Translations under genes and position numbers: made by a program | Shown: piece after piece, positions 47,469 through 56,632 of the stretch | Layout of the letters: every line of letters starts with the position of its first letter | How positions within the stretch are numbered: the stretch's first letter is position 1 | Notes under the pieces: generated by a model | Seen by the model: the letters and a program-made list of their open reading frames with translations, nothing else | Database searches by the model: none | What the model was told of the DNA's origin: nothing | Source of the DNA: Methylotuvimicrobium sp. KM2 | GTDB lineage: Bacteria; Pseudomonadota; Gammaproteobacteria; Methylococcales; Methylomonadaceae | Direction: 5' to 3' | DNA length: 64,000 nucleotides | Assembly: GCF_038051925.1 (NCBI RefSeq) | Contig: NZ_CP150634.1 | Coordinates: 4,348,300 to 4,412,299, forward strand

Positions 47469-47708
47469 ATGGCCAGAGTTACTATTGAAGACTGCCTTGA
47501 GCACGTCGAAAACCGTTTTAAACTGGTGTTGTTAGCCAGCAAACGCGCCCGCCAATTGGGCAAGGGCGCGGAAGAATTTATCCCGCGCGGCAAAGACAAA
47601 GACACCGTACTCGCCTTGCGCGAAATTGCAGCGGGACATGTCAATGCCAATAACATCAATCTTTTGCATCGAACCGGCGACGATACCGAAGTCGATTTAA
47701 CACTCTAA
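47469..47708 (+). CDS. rpoZ: RNA polymerase omega subunit
   Basis: Omega helps assemble RNA polymerase and takes part in ppGpp binding. The product is 79 residues from ATG at 47469: MARVTIEDCLEHVENRFKLVLLASKRARQL then GKDKDTVLALREIAAGHVNANNI. The 18 codons of open frame upstream are unlike omega and were left out. The gene is directly followed by spoT (7 bp), the classic rpoZ-spoT operon joining omega with (p)ppGpp metabolism. Confidence 0.97.
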   Translation: MARVTIEDCLEHVENRFKLVLLASKRARQLGKGAEEFIPRGKDKDTVLALREIAAGHVNANNINLLHRTGDDTEVDLTL

Positions 47709-47715
47709 TAAAGCC

Positions 47716-49899
47716 ATGTTACAACTAGCTGACAGTCTCGAACTCGAACGTCCTCAGGATAAACTGATCCGGCGTTTATGCTCGACTCTGGAAAGCTATA
47801 TGGACCAAGCCCAAATCAACGATATCTGCAGGGCCTATCAGTATGGCGCGGAGGCGCATGCAGGCCAGTTTAGAAAGAGCGGAGAAGCTTACATTTGCCA
47901 TCCTATCGCCGTAGCAATCAGCCTGGCGGAAATGCGCATGGATGCGAAAGGCATCATGGCAGCGCTACTGCATGATGTCATCGAAGACACGCACGCCAGC
48001 AAAGATGACCTCGGCCGCTTGTTTAGCATGGAAGTGGCCGAACTGGTCGACGGCGTTACAAAGCTGAGCAAAATCGATAGCAAATCGCGGGCCGAAGCTC
48101 AGGCGGAAAATGTCCGAAAAATGTTTTTGGCCATGACCAAGGATTTGCGTGTCATCATGGTCAAACTAGCCGATCGTCTGCATAACATGCAAACCTTAGG
48201 CTCGATGCCACCTGAAAAAAAACGCCGCATCGCTCGAGAAACACTGGATATTTATGCGCCCATCGCCAACCGACTGGGCATGAACCATATCCGCCATCAA
48301 TTGGAATCCCTCGGATTTAAAGCCTTATACCCCGGTCGACATGCGGTCTTAAAAAATGCCGTCAAAAAAGCTCGAGGGAATCGAAGAGAAATCGTCGAAA
48401 TCATCCAGAATTCGATTAAAAACCGCCTACGCGAAGCCGGCTTGGAATGCGAAGTCGAAGGGCGTGAAAAGAATCTTTATAGCATTTATCAAAAAATGCT
48501 GAACAAAAAAATATCCTTTGCCGACGTGTTCGACGTTTATGCCTTTAGAATTCTTTGCGATCAGCCCGACACCTGCTATCGCGCACTGGGCATCGTACAT
48601 AATCTGTATAATCCGGTCCCCGGACGATTCAAGGATTATATCGCACTATCCAAGGCCAATGGCTACCAGTCTCTGCATACCATATTGATCGGCCCTTACG
48701 GCGTCCCTATTGAAATTCAAATCAGAACTCATGAAATGCACCGAATGTCGGAATCGGGCATTGCCGCGCATTGGCTTTATAAATCCGATAGCGATAAAGC
48801 GGATAGCGAAAAAACCGAGCATGCCCAAGCCCGAGCTAATGAATGGCTGCGCGAATTACTGGAGATTCACAAGTCGGCCGGTAACTCCATGGAGTTTATC
48901 GACAATCTCAAAATCGATCTTTACCCCCAAGAAGTCTTCGTATTCACGCCTCAAGGCGGTATTATCAAATTGCCACGCGGCGCGACGATCGTCGACTTCG
49001 CTTATGCGGTACATACCGATATCGGCAATTCCTGCGTCTCGGCTCGGGTCGATAAACAACTGGTGCCGTTGCAAACGCAACTCGAAAACGGCTTAACCGT
49101 CGAAGTCATCACCACATCTTGGGCTCGCCCCAATCCGCTCTGGTTAAACTATGTCGTCACCGCGAAGGCTCGCAGCAGCATCCGCGCCTATCTGAAGAAC
49201 TTTAAACAACAAGAAGCGATCAACCTCGGACGCCGCCTCCTGGAAAAGGAATTACAAGGCATGAACTTACAATTGGACACCATTCCATCGGAACGCGTGA
49301 ACAAACTTTTGGAGGTGTTGTCGGTCAACTCGATGGACGCCTTACTCGAAGACATTGGACTCGGTAATAAAATGCCGTTTTTGGTCGCCAAACGCTTGAG
49401 TCAAGACGACATCTCGTCGGCGGTTAGACTCGACGATAACGAACAAGGCGTCAACAGCCCGCTAATTATCAAAGGCACGGAAGGCATGGTCGTCACACTG
49501 GCCAAATGTTGTCGCCCGATACCGGGCGATTCGATCGTCGGTTTTTTCAACCCCGGACGCGGCATCGTCGTTCATCATCATGAATGCAGAAACAGCAGCG
49601 ATTCGAGAAAAAAACAAACCGGTTGGCTGGATGTCGAATGGAGCAAGGATACCAGTGGAGAATTTCCGGCTGAAATTCGCATCGAGATACTCAATCAACG
49701 AGGAACGCTCGCGACTATCGCTGCAACCATTTCAGAAATGGATTCGAATATCGAAAACGTCACGGTAGTCGATCAGGACGACCGAGTCTCGGTCGATTTG
49801 ATCACACTCACCGTTAAAGATCGAGTTCATTTAGCCAATATTATGAGGCGCCTGAAAAAATTGACGATCGTTCTAAAGATTACGCGAGTCAAGGCCTAG
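47716..49899 (+). CDS. spoT: Bifunctional (p)ppGpp synthase/hydrolase SpoT
   Basis: Rel/Spo-family regulator of 727 residues. The N-terminal HD hydrolase domain holds HAGQFRKSGEAYICHPIAVA and LLHDVIEDT (metal-binding His-Asp) plus KLADRLHNMQT. The synthetase domain has GREKNLYSIYQKM and RFKDYIALSKANGYQSLHT, and EIQIRTHEMHRMSESGIAAHWLYK follows. The TGS domain begins DLYPQEVFVFTPQGGIIKLPRGATIVDFAYAVHTDIGN; the ACT domain is at the C-terminus (IRIEILNQRGTLATIAATISEMD). The hydrolase residues are complete, which marks SpoT rather than RelA. It shares an operon with rpoZ. Confidence 0.97.
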   Translation: MLQLADSLELERPQDKLIRRLCSTLESYMDQAQINDICRAYQYGAEAHAGQFRKSGEAYICHPIAVAISLAEMRMDAKGIMAALLHDVIEDTHASKDDLGRLFSMEVAELVDGVTKLSKIDSKSRAEAQAENVRKMFLAMTKDLRVIMVKLADRLHNMQTLGSMPPEKKRRIARETLDIYAPIANRLGMNHIRHQLESLGFKALYPGRHAVLKNAVKKARGNRREIVEIIQNSIKNRLREAGLECEVEGREKNLYSIYQKMLNKKISFADVFDVYAFRILCDQPDTCYRALGIVHNLYNPVPGRFKDYIALSKANGYQSLHTILIGPYGVPIEIQIRTHEMHRMSESGIAAHWLYKSDSDKADSEKTEHAQARANEWLRELLEIHKSAGNSMEFIDNLKIDLYPQEVFVFTPQGGIIKLPRGATIVDFAYAVHTDIGNSCVSARVDKQLVPLQTQLENGLTVEVITTSWARPNPLWLNYVVTAKARSSIRAYLKNFKQQEAINLGRRLLEKELQGMNLQLDTIPSERVNKLLEVLSVNSMDALLEDIGLGNKMPFLVAKRLSQDDISSAVRLDDNEQGVNSPLIIKGTEGMVVTLAKCCRPIPGDSIVGFFNPGRGIVVHHHECRNSSDSRKKQTGWLDVEWSKDTSGEFPAEIRIEILNQRGTLATIAATISEMDSNIENVTVVDQDDRVSVDLITLTVKDRVHLANIMRRLKKLTIVLKITRVKA

Positions 49900-49926
49900 A
49901 TAAAAACTCAAACTAAAATCCTACTC

Positions 49927-50328
49927 ATGAACAAAAAAATCATCCATACCCAGGACGCGCCACAAGCCATCGGCACTTATTCGCAAGCCGTTAAAGTCGA
50001 CAATACCGTTTACTTATCCGGTCAAATCCCCTTGAACCCTAAAACCATGGACGTTGTCTCGGAAGACATTCGTAACCAAATCACCCAAGTGTTCCATAAC
50101 TTGAAAGCGGTCGCATTAGCGGCTGGCGGCGATTTAACGGATATCGTCAAATTGAATGTTTATTTAACCGACCTCTCCAATTTCCCAATTGTCAACGAAG
50201 TCATGGGCGAATTCATCAGCGAACCCTACCCGGCCCGTGCCGCGATCGGAGTCGCTGCATTACCGAAAGGTGTTGGCGTAGAAATTGACGCGGTCATGCA
50301 TTTACGTAACGAACTCTATCCGGCATAA
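49927..50328 (+). CDS. ridA: RidA-family enamine/imine deaminase
   Basis: Hydrolyses reactive enamine intermediates made by PLP enzymes. The 133-residue protein contains the RidA signature QAIGTYSQAVKVDNTVYLSGQIPLNPKTM and the C-terminal YPARAAIGVAALPKGVGVEIDAVM with the conserved Arg that anchors the carboxylate. It fits the RidA subgroup. The position between spoT and recG is common in gammaproteobacteria. Confidence 0.96.
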   Translation: MNKKIIHTQDAPQAIGTYSQAVKVDNTVYLSGQIPLNPKTMDVVSEDIRNQITQVFHNLKAVALAAGGDLTDIVKLNVYLTDLSNFPIVNEVMGEFISEPYPARAAIGVAALPKGVGVEIDAVMHLRNELYPA

Positions 50329-50343
50329 AACCGACACTCTACG

Positions 50344-52425
50344 ATGGACCGTACCGATCCGCTTGATCAATCGGTCGCTTCATTGGGCGGCATCGGCAAG
50401 CAAACGGCAAGCAAGCTAGAAAAGCTGGGCATCCGAACCTGTCAGGATCTTATCTTCCACCTCCCCCACCGCTATGAGGATAGAACTCGAATCCAAGCAA
50501 TTGGCGCCCTAAAACCGGGGGTGACTGCCTTGATCAAAGGCAAAGTCGAATTAACCGACACGCTGCTGCGAGGCCGTAAAAGCCTGATCTGCCGAATCGG
50601 CGACGGCACCGGGTTTATTAGTCTACGTTTTTTTCATTTTAGCGCCGCGCAACTGACGCAGCTGAGCCCGGGAACCTACCTCAGTTGTTTCGCGGAAGTG
50701 CGTCACGGCTATGCGGGCTTAGAAATGATCCATCCCGACTATAAAATCCTCAACAATCCCGAACAAACGGTCACCGAAGACACCTTAACGCCGGTTTATC
50801 CGCTGACCGAAGGCTTAAGCCAATCCTTACTTAGAAAAGCGATCAAACAAACGTTAAACCTGCATCTTAAACACTTGACCGATTGGTTGCCGGAATCGCT
50901 TTTACAGCGTTTCCATTATCCTACGCTAATAGAGGCCATCAACTTCCTGCATGCCCCAAGCGAACAGATGACCGCCGAGACATTACTCCAAAACGATAAT
51001 CCGGCGCGAAAACGGTTAGCCTTTGAAGAACTGTTAAGTCATCATCTCAGTTTGAGAGTCGTCCGTGAACAAGCCCGCGCACAGCCTGCCCCTCCTTTTA
51101 CTATTGACGAGATTACCCGTCGGCATTTTCTAAAATCGCTGCCGTTCCAACTAACCGGTGCGCAACAACGCGTTATTACTGAAATCGAAGCCGATTGCAG
51201 TCAACAACAACCCATGTTACGCCTGGTACAGGGCGATGTCGGCTCCGGCAAAACCGTCGTTTCGGCATACGCCGCCTTACTAGCCTTGGCAACGGGATAT
51301 CAAGTCGCGGTCATGGCGCCGACTGAATTGCTGGCCGAACAACATTTTCGAAATTTTAGCGCATGGTTCGACAGTTTTCAGACTCAAATCATCTTCTTGA
51401 CCGGGCAAATCAAAGGTAATGCCCGAAAGGCCTCGCTCGAAACGCTTGAAGACGGCTCTACCGGCATCGTGATAGGCACGCACGCCCTGTTTCAAGAGTC
51501 CGTCACCTTTAAAAAACTGGGGTTGATCGTCATCGACGAACAGCACCGCTTCGGCGTGCATCAACGTATGGCGCTCAGAGACAAAGGCCGTAACGCAGGC
51601 ATTCGTCCGCATCAACTGGTCATGACCGCCACACCGATCCCGCGAACCCTGGCTATGCTACAATACTCGGACCTGGATATCTCGATCATCGACGAATTAC
51701 CGCCCGGCAGAAAGCCCATCATCACTAGCGTCATTCCCTCCGAACGCCGCGAAGAAGTCATAGCCCGTATCGGTCACTGGGTCGCTCAAAAACGGCAAGC
51801 CTACTGGGTCTGCACCTTGATCGAGGAATCCGAGGCCTTACAATGCGAAGCCGCCGAAAAAACCGCTGAACTACTCACCCAAGTATTACCGGACATTCGT
51901 ATTGGATTGGTACACGGACGTATGAAAGCCGCCGACAAGGATGCTGTGATGCAAAACTTTAAGAACCACCAAATCGATCTTTTAGTCGCGACCACCGTCA
52001 TCGAAGTTGGCGTGGATGTTCCCAACGCCGGACTCATGATCATCGAAAATCCGGAACGCTTGGGCTTATCCCAACTTCACCAGCTGCGAGGACGGGTAGG
52101 CCGGGGCAAAAACGATAGTTATTGTTTGCTACTCTATCAATCCCCTCTCTCCGACACGGCGAGGCATCGACTCGGTATTCTTAGAGATACAAACGACGGC
52201 TTTGTGATTGCCGAAAAAGACCTAGAACTACGCGGACCGGGCGAAGTCATGGGTACCCGGCAAACCGGACAAATGCAATTTAAAATCGCCGATTTGGATC
52301 GAGACACGGACCTACTGGATAATATCCCAACGATTGCCGAATCGCTGCTACACCATTCCCCCGACGCCGTTCAGCCGTTAATCAAACGTTGGCTCGGAGA
52401 AACCGTCAATTACGCCGAGGTATGA
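50344..52425 (+). CDS. recG: ATP-dependent DNA helicase RecG
   Basis: Remodels stalled forks and branched DNA. The 693-residue length is normal. The N-terminal wedge domain (OB fold) covers about 60-160. Helicase motifs include the Walker A LVQGDVGSGKTVVSAYAAL, the DEQH box IVIDEQHRFGVHQR, MTATPIPRTLAM, and in the second lobe TTVIEVGVDVPNA and HQLRGRVGRG. The C-terminal TRG motif is represented by GPGEVMGTRQTGQMQFKIADL. The stop overlaps the start of ubiC (ATGA). Confidence 0.98.
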   Translation: MDRTDPLDQSVASLGGIGKQTASKLEKLGIRTCQDLIFHLPHRYEDRTRIQAIGALKPGVTALIKGKVELTDTLLRGRKSLICRIGDGTGFISLRFFHFSAAQLTQLSPGTYLSCFAEVRHGYAGLEMIHPDYKILNNPEQTVTEDTLTPVYPLTEGLSQSLLRKAIKQTLNLHLKHLTDWLPESLLQRFHYPTLIEAINFLHAPSEQMTAETLLQNDNPARKRLAFEELLSHHLSLRVVREQARAQPAPPFTIDEITRRHFLKSLPFQLTGAQQRVITEIEADCSQQQPMLRLVQGDVGSGKTVVSAYAALLALATGYQVAVMAPTELLAEQHFRNFSAWFDSFQTQIIFLTGQIKGNARKASLETLEDGSTGIVIGTHALFQESVTFKKLGLIVIDEQHRFGVHQRMALRDKGRNAGIRPHQLVMTATPIPRTLAMLQYSDLDISIIDELPPGRKPIITSVIPSERREEVIARIGHWVAQKRQAYWVCTLIEESEALQCEAAEKTAELLTQVLPDIRIGLVHGRMKAADKDAVMQNFKNHQIDLLVATTVIEVGVDVPNAGLMIIENPERLGLSQLHQLRGRVGRGKNDSYCLLLYQSPLSDTARHRLGILRDTNDGFVIAEKDLELRGPGEVMGTRQTGQMQFKIADLDRDTDLLDNIPTIAESLLHHSPDAVQPLIKRWLGETVNYAEV

Positions 52426-52994
52426 TACGCTTGTCGATTAAAAGCCTTTTATTAGCACAAGAACCGAACTGGATCGTCAGTCGCCCCGGAGAACACCATA
52501 CGATTCCGCAGTCAGCGCAATCCTGGATCTACGAACCCGGATCGATCACGCAACGATTGCGCAGCTACTACGGCGATGCCGTCAAAGTAAAAATACTGCT
52601 CAATTGCCGGCGCTTGCCTTTTTTAGGCGAACGTAAACGGCTCAAGCTCAATCAGGGACGCTACACCTTAACCCGCGAGGTGTTATTGCATGCCGACGGC
52701 AAGCCGCTAGTCTTGGCTCGTACGCTGATTCCGGAAAAAACAATCAAAGCCGCTCGGCGCAACCTAGCCCACCTTGGCACTAAACCGCTAGGAGAAGTGA
52801 TTTTTTCTTATCCTAAGTTAGCCAGACTGGAAATGGATTTCGCGCTTATCGACCCGCCGCTTTGGACGCCCTTTGCCGTCGACGAAGCCCGTATCGAACA
52901 ACCGCTCTGGGCAAGAAGAACCGTCTACGCCATCCGCCATAAACCGCTACTGGTTAACGAGTTCTTTTTACCGGAAGTTTTAAACTTGATTTAA
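52422..52994 (+). CDS. ubiC: Chorismate-pyruvate lyase UbiC
   Basis: Releases 4-hydroxybenzoate from chorismate, the first step of ubiquinone synthesis. From the ATG at 52422 the product is 190 residues. Family features are WIYEPGSITQRLRSYYG, VLLHADGKPLVLARTLIPEKTI, and the C-terminal LWARRTVYAIRHKPLLVNEFFLPEVL with the basic residues and Glu of the active site. The upstream open frame adds 11 codons inside recG and is not used. Together with ubiE-ubiJ-ubiB it makes four ubiquinone genes in the window. Confidence 0.95.
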   Translation: MIRLSIKSLLLAQEPNWIVSRPGEHHTIPQSAQSWIYEPGSITQRLRSYYGDAVKVKILLNCRRLPFLGERKRLKLNQGRYTLTREVLLHADGKPLVLARTLIPEKTIKAARRNLAHLGTKPLGEVIFSYPKLARLEMDFALIDPPLWTPFAVDEARIEQPLWARRTVYAIRHKPLLVNEFFLPEVLNLI

Positions 52995-53072
52995 ATCGAA
53001 TTCGGCGCAGGCGGATATTGCAAGAACCTTCACCGCCAAGCGCCGAATTTAAAACGCGAGCGCTAGAACCAG

Positions 53073-53516
53073 TTAGCGCTTACCGAATAGATTAGGGCTT
53101 TTCGGTTGAGCTTTTTTTTGCAGACAATGGTATGCCGCGCTTTCGAATTTAATCCTAAGCGACTGTGTATTTTTATTTTCTTTGACGAATAGCTCGGCTT
53201 CCTTGGCCGTCAAATCCTTGAGCAAATAAGTCGCGATGCACATGCAAGGCTCGGCAAAACGTTTTCTGTCGAGTTCTTTATTGACTGAATTCTTAACCTC
53301 CCTTTCCACACATTGATCGGCAAATTGGTGTTCGAATTGATGCTTGACCAAATCGCTGACTTCGCTCCCATGCGCGTGATCAAACTTAACATGAGCTTTG
53401 GTTTTAACGGGCTCCGAAGGTCTCGAAGAAGACTTATCGTCCGAGCATCCGGCGATCAAAAAAAAGCCCGTCAACAAGACGCCCCACACTAGACTAATAT
53501 TTTTTATATAATGCAT
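53073..53516 (-). CDS. Putative lipoprotein, unknown function
   Basis: The 147-residue protein begins with a lipoprotein signal peptide ending in LIAGC (lipid-modified Cys at 24), so it is anchored to a membrane facing the periplasm. Residue 25 onward is Ser-rich, then a helical domain with further cysteines (DQCVEREV, EPCMCIATYL, YHCLQKK) that could form disulfides. The family is unknown to me. It is convergent with ubiC; no operon. Confidence 0.82.
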   Translation of the reverse strand: MHYIKNISLVWGVLLTGFFLIAGCSDDKSSSRPSEPVKTKAHVKFDHAHGSEVSDLVKHQFEHQFADQCVEREVKNSVNKELDRKRFAEPCMCIATYLLKDLTAKEAELFVKENKNTQSLRIKFESAAYHCLQKKAQPKSPNLFGKR

Positions 53517-53839
53517 TGTTTTGATAATAGTTTTAAAGTTTAGATACTTAAGGCCAAACGAAACAATAATATGATGATTTCATGTCTTTGTATACCCTAG
53601 TACAATACGAGCAGCAATTCCCAATTTGGGGATCAAACAGGGTGTGGGGTATGCTTGGCGAGGATGTCGGCAGCAGGGAGCTGCCGTCAAGCCCCCATGG
53701 ATGGGTTCACGGCGTTCCTCGACAGGGATACCCCACACACTAAATCCAGCGAGAACGCTCAAACTGGGAATTGCTGCAATACGAGTCGAAACCATCAGTC
53801 CTTTACAAGTACTTTGACCCGCTCTAATTAAAAAAAATC
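53517..53839. other. Intergenic with an R3 palindrome
   Basis: Apart from the R3 repeat (53611-53776) nothing was seen. The hemL start follows after about 60 bp. Confidence 0.75.
53611..53776. repeat. R3 palindromic repeat
   Basis: Outer arms GCAGCAATTCCCAA and its complement in CTGGGAATTGCTGC; inner arms GTGTGGGGTATG and ATACCCCACAC; a central hairpin around gagctgccgtcaagccccc and gggttcacggcg. The core ggttcacggcgt is shared with R2. Confidence 0.85.
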
Positions 53840-55120
53840 ATGACCCATTCAAACGATCTATTCTCCGCAGCAAAACAATTCATTCCCGGCGGCGTCAATT
53901 CGCCGGTTAGATCATTCGGCGGCGTCGGCGGCACCCCGGTTTTCATCGACCATGCTTCCGGCCCTTATGTTTTCGATAGCGAAAACAAGCGTTACATCGA
54001 TTATGTCGGTTCCTGGGGACCAATGATTTTAGGACACGCCCATCCTGAAGTGATCGCGGCCGTCACTGAAACCGCCCAAAAAGGCCTTAGCTTCGGTGCG
54101 CCGACCGAAATTGAAACCCGCATTGCTCAAACCGTCTGCGAACTGATGCCATCGATCGAGTTGGTCAGAATGGTCAGTTCCGGCACGGAAGCGACAATGA
54201 GCGCGATTCGCTTAGCCCGAGGCTTCACCGGACGCGATAAAATCGTCAAATTCGAAGGTTGTTATCATGGCCATTCCGACTCGCTTCTAGTCAAGGCCGG
54301 CTCGGGCGCACTAACATTCGGCGTGCCGAGTTCGCCGGGCGTTCCTGCGGCTCTGGCGGAAAACACGATCACATTAACCTACAACGATAACGAATCGGTC
54401 GTCGAGTTATTCAAACAAATCGGCAACAGCATCGCTTGTATCATAGTCGAACCGGTCGCCGGAAATATGAACTGCATCCCGCCGGCCTCCGGCTTTCTCG
54501 AAACGCTACGCCGAGTCTGCGACGAATCCGGCGCGCTATTGATTTTCGACGAAGTAATGACCGGCTTTCGTGTAGGATTGCATGGCGCACAAGGGGTTTA
54601 CAACATCACGCCCGACCTGACCACGCTCGGTAAAGTCATCGGCGGCGGCATGCCGGTCGGCGCTTTCGGCGGCAAACGACAAGTCATGGACTATCTCGCA
54701 CCGGTCGGACCGGTTTACCAAGCCGGTACACTCTCGGGCAACCCGGTCGCCATGGCCGCGGGACTGAAAACACTCGAGCTGATTGCGAAACCGAACTTCT
54801 ACGAAGTTTTAACCGAGAAAACGGCCCGTTTCGTCAATGGCATGAAAGACCGCGCCAGCCAAGCGGGAATTCCGCTTTCAACCAATGTCGTCGGAGGCAT
54901 GTTCGGCTTGTTTTTCAGCGAAGACAAGCAAATCACTTCGTTCGCACAAGTCGCTCAATGCGATCAAGACCGTTTCAAACGCTTTTTCCACTCAATGCTC
55001 GACAATGGCGTCTATTTGGCGCCATCGGCCTTCGAAGCCGGTTTCGTTTCAGCCGCGCATAGTGACGAGATCATCGATGAAACGCTGGATATCGCGGCAA
55101 AAGTGTTCAAGACTTTATAA
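53840..55120 (+). CDS. hemL: Glutamate-1-semialdehyde 2,1-aminomutase
   Basis: PLP enzyme making 5-aminolevulinate in the C5 heme pathway. The 426-residue protein has FIPGGVNSPVRSFGGVGGTP, YIDYVGSWGPMILGHAHPEV, the SSGTEATMSAIRLARG phosphate-site motif, LLIFDEVMTGFR and the PLP lysine in TLGKVIGGGMPVGAFGG. Active-site features are complete. It stands alone between an R3 and an R2 repeat; hemF is 25 kb away. Confidence 0.98.
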   Translation: MTHSNDLFSAAKQFIPGGVNSPVRSFGGVGGTPVFIDHASGPYVFDSENKRYIDYVGSWGPMILGHAHPEVIAAVTETAQKGLSFGAPTEIETRIAQTVCELMPSIELVRMVSSGTEATMSAIRLARGFTGRDKIVKFEGCYHGHSDSLLVKAGSGALTFGVPSSPGVPAALAENTITLTYNDNESVVELFKQIGNSIACIIVEPVAGNMNCIPPASGFLETLRRVCDESGALLIFDEVMTGFRVGLHGAQGVYNITPDLTTLGKVIGGGMPVGAFGGKRQVMDYLAPVGPVYQAGTLSGNPVAMAAGLKTLELIAKPNFYEVLTEKTARFVNGMKDRASQAGIPLSTNVVGGMFGLFFSEDKQITSFAQVAQCDQDRFKRFFHSMLDNGVYLAPSAFEAGFVSAAHSDEIIDETLDIAAKVFKTL

Positions 55121-55535
55121 ACACGCGGGTTATACTCATCGTAGATGAAAATTCGGCCTCGGGGTGCCCGTCAAAGGACGCCGTGAATACGTCCATGTAG
55201 GCTCGACGGCGGCTTTCCCTGCCGCCGACGCCTGTCGGTCGAGCAACCGCACCCTCTCCGGAACCGGCATTGCCAGAACGGAGTTTTGCATATCGAAAAA
55301 TTAGATAAGGAGTCCGAATCTACGAACTTTCACAGTAAAATCGGTAGTTTCACCATAAAGCACATGCAGTATATTAGTCAATTCAATAGGTTGCTTTAGC
55401 AACCCACTAATTTTTCGGGTGAACGAAAGTTTTACACAAACGGGTAAGAAGCTATTCTTCATGATCTTCATGGTGAAATGCTTTTTTAGGATCAACCAAT
55501 TCAAGTTCTTTAATGCGCGATGACAAGGAGATGAT
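55121..55535. other. Intergenic with an R2 repeat
   Basis: An R2 copy (about 55133-55345) fills the first half. The rest is AT-rich and leads to a good RBS (GGAGATGATATG) for the methyltransferase. A minus-strand open frame at 55301-55561 has no features. Confidence 0.72.
55133..55345 (-). repeat. R2 repeat with an empty R1 site and an intact IS110 target
   Basis: In reverse orientation: gatgaaaattcggcctcgg, gtcaaaggacgccgtgaata, cgtccatgtaggctcgac, a GGCGGC hairpin, then ggtcgagcaaccgcaccctc, ending at acgaactttcacagt. It is the least disturbed copy and a useful reference for R2. Confidence 0.85.
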
Positions 55536-56153
55536 ATGAAACCGGACAGCCTCTCGATCAAAAAACGCTATGACCGACTAGCGCCTTATTTCGATAGCCT
55601 TGAAGCCGTCATGGAAGGCTTATTTTTCAAAAAATGGCGTCACCGTTTATGGGCCAAAGCAGAAGGCGAGCATATTCTTGAAATTGGCGTAGGCACAGGT
55701 AAAAACTTCGATTATTACCCGCATGGCGCCCGGATAACCGCAATCGACTTCAGCGGCAAAATGCTGGATATAGCAAGACACAAAAAAAACCGAAAACAGA
55801 TCGATGTCGACCTTCATGTAATGGATGTCGAATCGCTTGAATTTGCCGACAATTGTTTCGATACCGTGATTGCCTCTTTCGTATTTTGCTCGGTACCCTC
55901 GCCCAGAAAAGGGCTAAAAGAATTGCATCGAGTCTTAAAACCGGGCGGACAAATCGTGCTGCTCGAACACGTTTTAAGTTCAAGACCTTTGCTTGCTCGC
56001 TTGATGAATCTATTGAACCCGCTGACAGTTTCATTGGTCGGCGCAAACATCAATCGGCAAACGATCAAAAACGTGCAAGCCTCCGGCTTCAGTTCGATTC
56101 ATGTCGACTCAAGCAGCGGCGACATTATTAAACTGATACAAGCGCGAAAATAA
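55536..56153 (+). CDS. Class I SAM-dependent methyltransferase, possibly phospholipid-type
   Basis: The 205-residue protein has SAM motifs ILEIGVGTGKNFDYYP (motif I), ITAIDFSGKMLDIAR (motif II) and the post-motifs VIASFVFCSVPSPRKGLKELHRVLKPGGQIVLLEHV. The wording KRYDRLAPYFDSLEAVMEGLFFKKWR and the ending resemble small methyltransferases such as PmtA-like phosphatidylethanolamine N-methyltransferases and UbiE-like enzymes. The substrate is not certain. It stands alone with its own RBS; hspQ is convergent. Confidence 0.9.
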   Translation: MKPDSLSIKKRYDRLAPYFDSLEAVMEGLFFKKWRHRLWAKAEGEHILEIGVGTGKNFDYYPHGARITAIDFSGKMLDIARHKKNRKQIDVDLHVMDVESLEFADNCFDTVIASFVFCSVPSPRKGLKELHRVLKPGGQIVLLEHVLSSRPLLARLMNLLNPLTVSLVGANINRQTIKNVQASGFSSIHVDSSSGDIIKLIQARK

Positions 56154-56185
56154 ACTCGATTGACGAACGACTCTCGTTCGCGCGA

Positions 56186-56497
56186 TCAGTTCTTCATGAC
56201 ATGCAGTGAATAAACCCCGTTATCAAAATCGTCGAAATAATATTCCACCATCGGATTATGAATGCGCTGTTTGTTCTGACTGACCATCAAATTGCATTCC
56301 GCGACATAGGTTTGGTGGCTGGCATTATCGACCAAGACATGATACCACGGTTGATTCTTTGCGGGTCGACTGCGCGCGACTTTTTCGTACCATTCTTCTC
56401 CGCCGCGAAACTCGAAATCGACATCGTAGATAACCCCTCGGTAATTAAACAATTTATGATGAACGATCTGCCCTAAAAAATATTTTGCTTCTTTCAT
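56186..56497 (-). CDS. hspQ: Heat-shock protein HspQ
   Basis: Small 103-residue protein of the HspQ/YccV family, hemimethylated-DNA-binding fold, reported in enterics as a specificity factor for Lon. The pattern is AKYFLGQIVHHKLFNYRGVIYDVDFEFRGGEEWYEKVARSRPAKNQPWYHVLVDN then YVAECNL and the end PMVEYYFDDFDNGVYSL. The ATG at 56497 is chosen over an in-frame codon five positions earlier since homologues begin with the GQIV-preceding residues. Confidence 0.93.
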   Translation of the reverse strand: MKEAKYFLGQIVHHKLFNYRGVIYDVDFEFRGGEEWYEKVARSRPAKNQPWYHVLVDNASHQTYVAECNLMVSQNKQRIHNPMVEYYFDDFDNGVYSLHVMKN

Positions 56498-56632
56498 AAC
56501 CCGTCTCTTCAAGCCAAGCCGCTCTTATATCCAAATTTGCAGCCACATCGTCCGCACAAAATCCGACTTCAACAAAAGAATATCATAATCATCACAAAGA
56601 CCCTAAGCCGTTGAAAATGCATAAACCGGGAA

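Noticed and set aside
47469..47708. Longer rpoZ start at 47415
   Set aside because: The extra residues overlap the probable promoter/leader and do not resemble omega.
56513..56632. FMN riboswitch before ribA
   Set aside because: The leader is about 120 bp, and no conserved FMN-element core such as AGGGT...GAG stretches was found.
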